Shown here piece by piece: positions 5,196 through 5,196 of a stretch of DNA of 5,196 nt. This stretch comes from Thermoplasmata archaeon. GTDB taxonomy: Archaea; Thermoplasmatota; Thermoplasmata; Thermoplasmatales; Thermoplasmataceae. Under the pieces are notes generated by a model. The model worked only from the letters and a program-made list of their open reading frames with translations, searched no databases and was not told the DNA's origin. Location of the stretch: NCBI GenBank assembly GCA_021797025.1, contig JAKAAK010000220.1:1-5196 (forward strand), written 5' to 3'. The position numbers and the translations under genes are program-made. How positions within the stretch are numbered: position 1 is the stretch's first letter; every line of letters starts with the position of its first letter.

Positions 5196-5196
5196 T

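Noticed and set aside
4908..5196. Minus-strand open frames across the PaiB-like 3' end and the tRNA
   Set aside because: One reads antisense through a complete tRNA gene, and both are antisense to a well-supported protein; no promoter or family signal.
5123..5196. tRNA gene as an integration site for a mobile element
   Set aside because: Archaeal elements often insert at tRNA 3' ends, but the window stops one base after the gene and no integrase or duplicated tRNA fragment is visible.

Overview
The window looks like chromosomal DNA of a thermoacidophilic euryarchaeon of the order Thermoplasmatales, possibly Ferroplasma- or Acidiplasma-like. That placement is inferred. It rests on AT-rich sequence, heavy use of ATA and AGA/AGG codons, archaeal box A (TATA) elements about 26 bp before several starts, archaeal forms of prefoldin alpha, FtsY and phosphoglycerate kinase, and an archaeal-type tRNA-Pro. 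No database search was possible.

Layout, left to right. (1) The N-terminal part of a PLP-dependent aminotransferase lies on the minus strand and runs off the left edge. (2) A 62-bp divergent promoter region (531-592) carries a box A and repeated TAATGT half-sites, and leads into a small four-helix membrane protein of unknown function on the plus strand. (3) A plus-strand XRE-type HTH regulator with an extra C-terminal domain follows, with an inverted repeat lying across its start codon. Its 3' end overlaps the 3' end of ftsY by 9 bp. (4) A tightly packed minus-strand operon, pgk-pfdA-ftsY, is transcribed leftward. It encodes a glycolytic/gluconeogenic kinase, a chaperone subunit and the signal recognition particle receptor. 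(5) Divergent from pgk is a PaiB-like, probably FMN-binding protein. (6) A tRNA-Pro(CGG) gene with its own box A ends one base before the right edge.

Gene expression appears to follow two modes. First genes of transcription units (membrane protein, HTH regulator, PaiB-like protein, and pgk if its second Met is used) have a box A 25-27 bp upstream of the ATG and so look leaderless. The internal operon genes pfdA and ftsY have purine-rich Shine-Dalgarno-like sequences inside the preceding coding region. All gaps between genes are short (the longest is about 112 bp) and are accounted for by promoters.

Most of the window is housekeeping. I found no mobile element, CRISPR array or clear new multi-gene system. 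The points most worth a second look are the operator-like repeats at two starts, the internal duplication in the membrane protein, the C at T-loop position 55 of the tRNA, and the pgk start codon.
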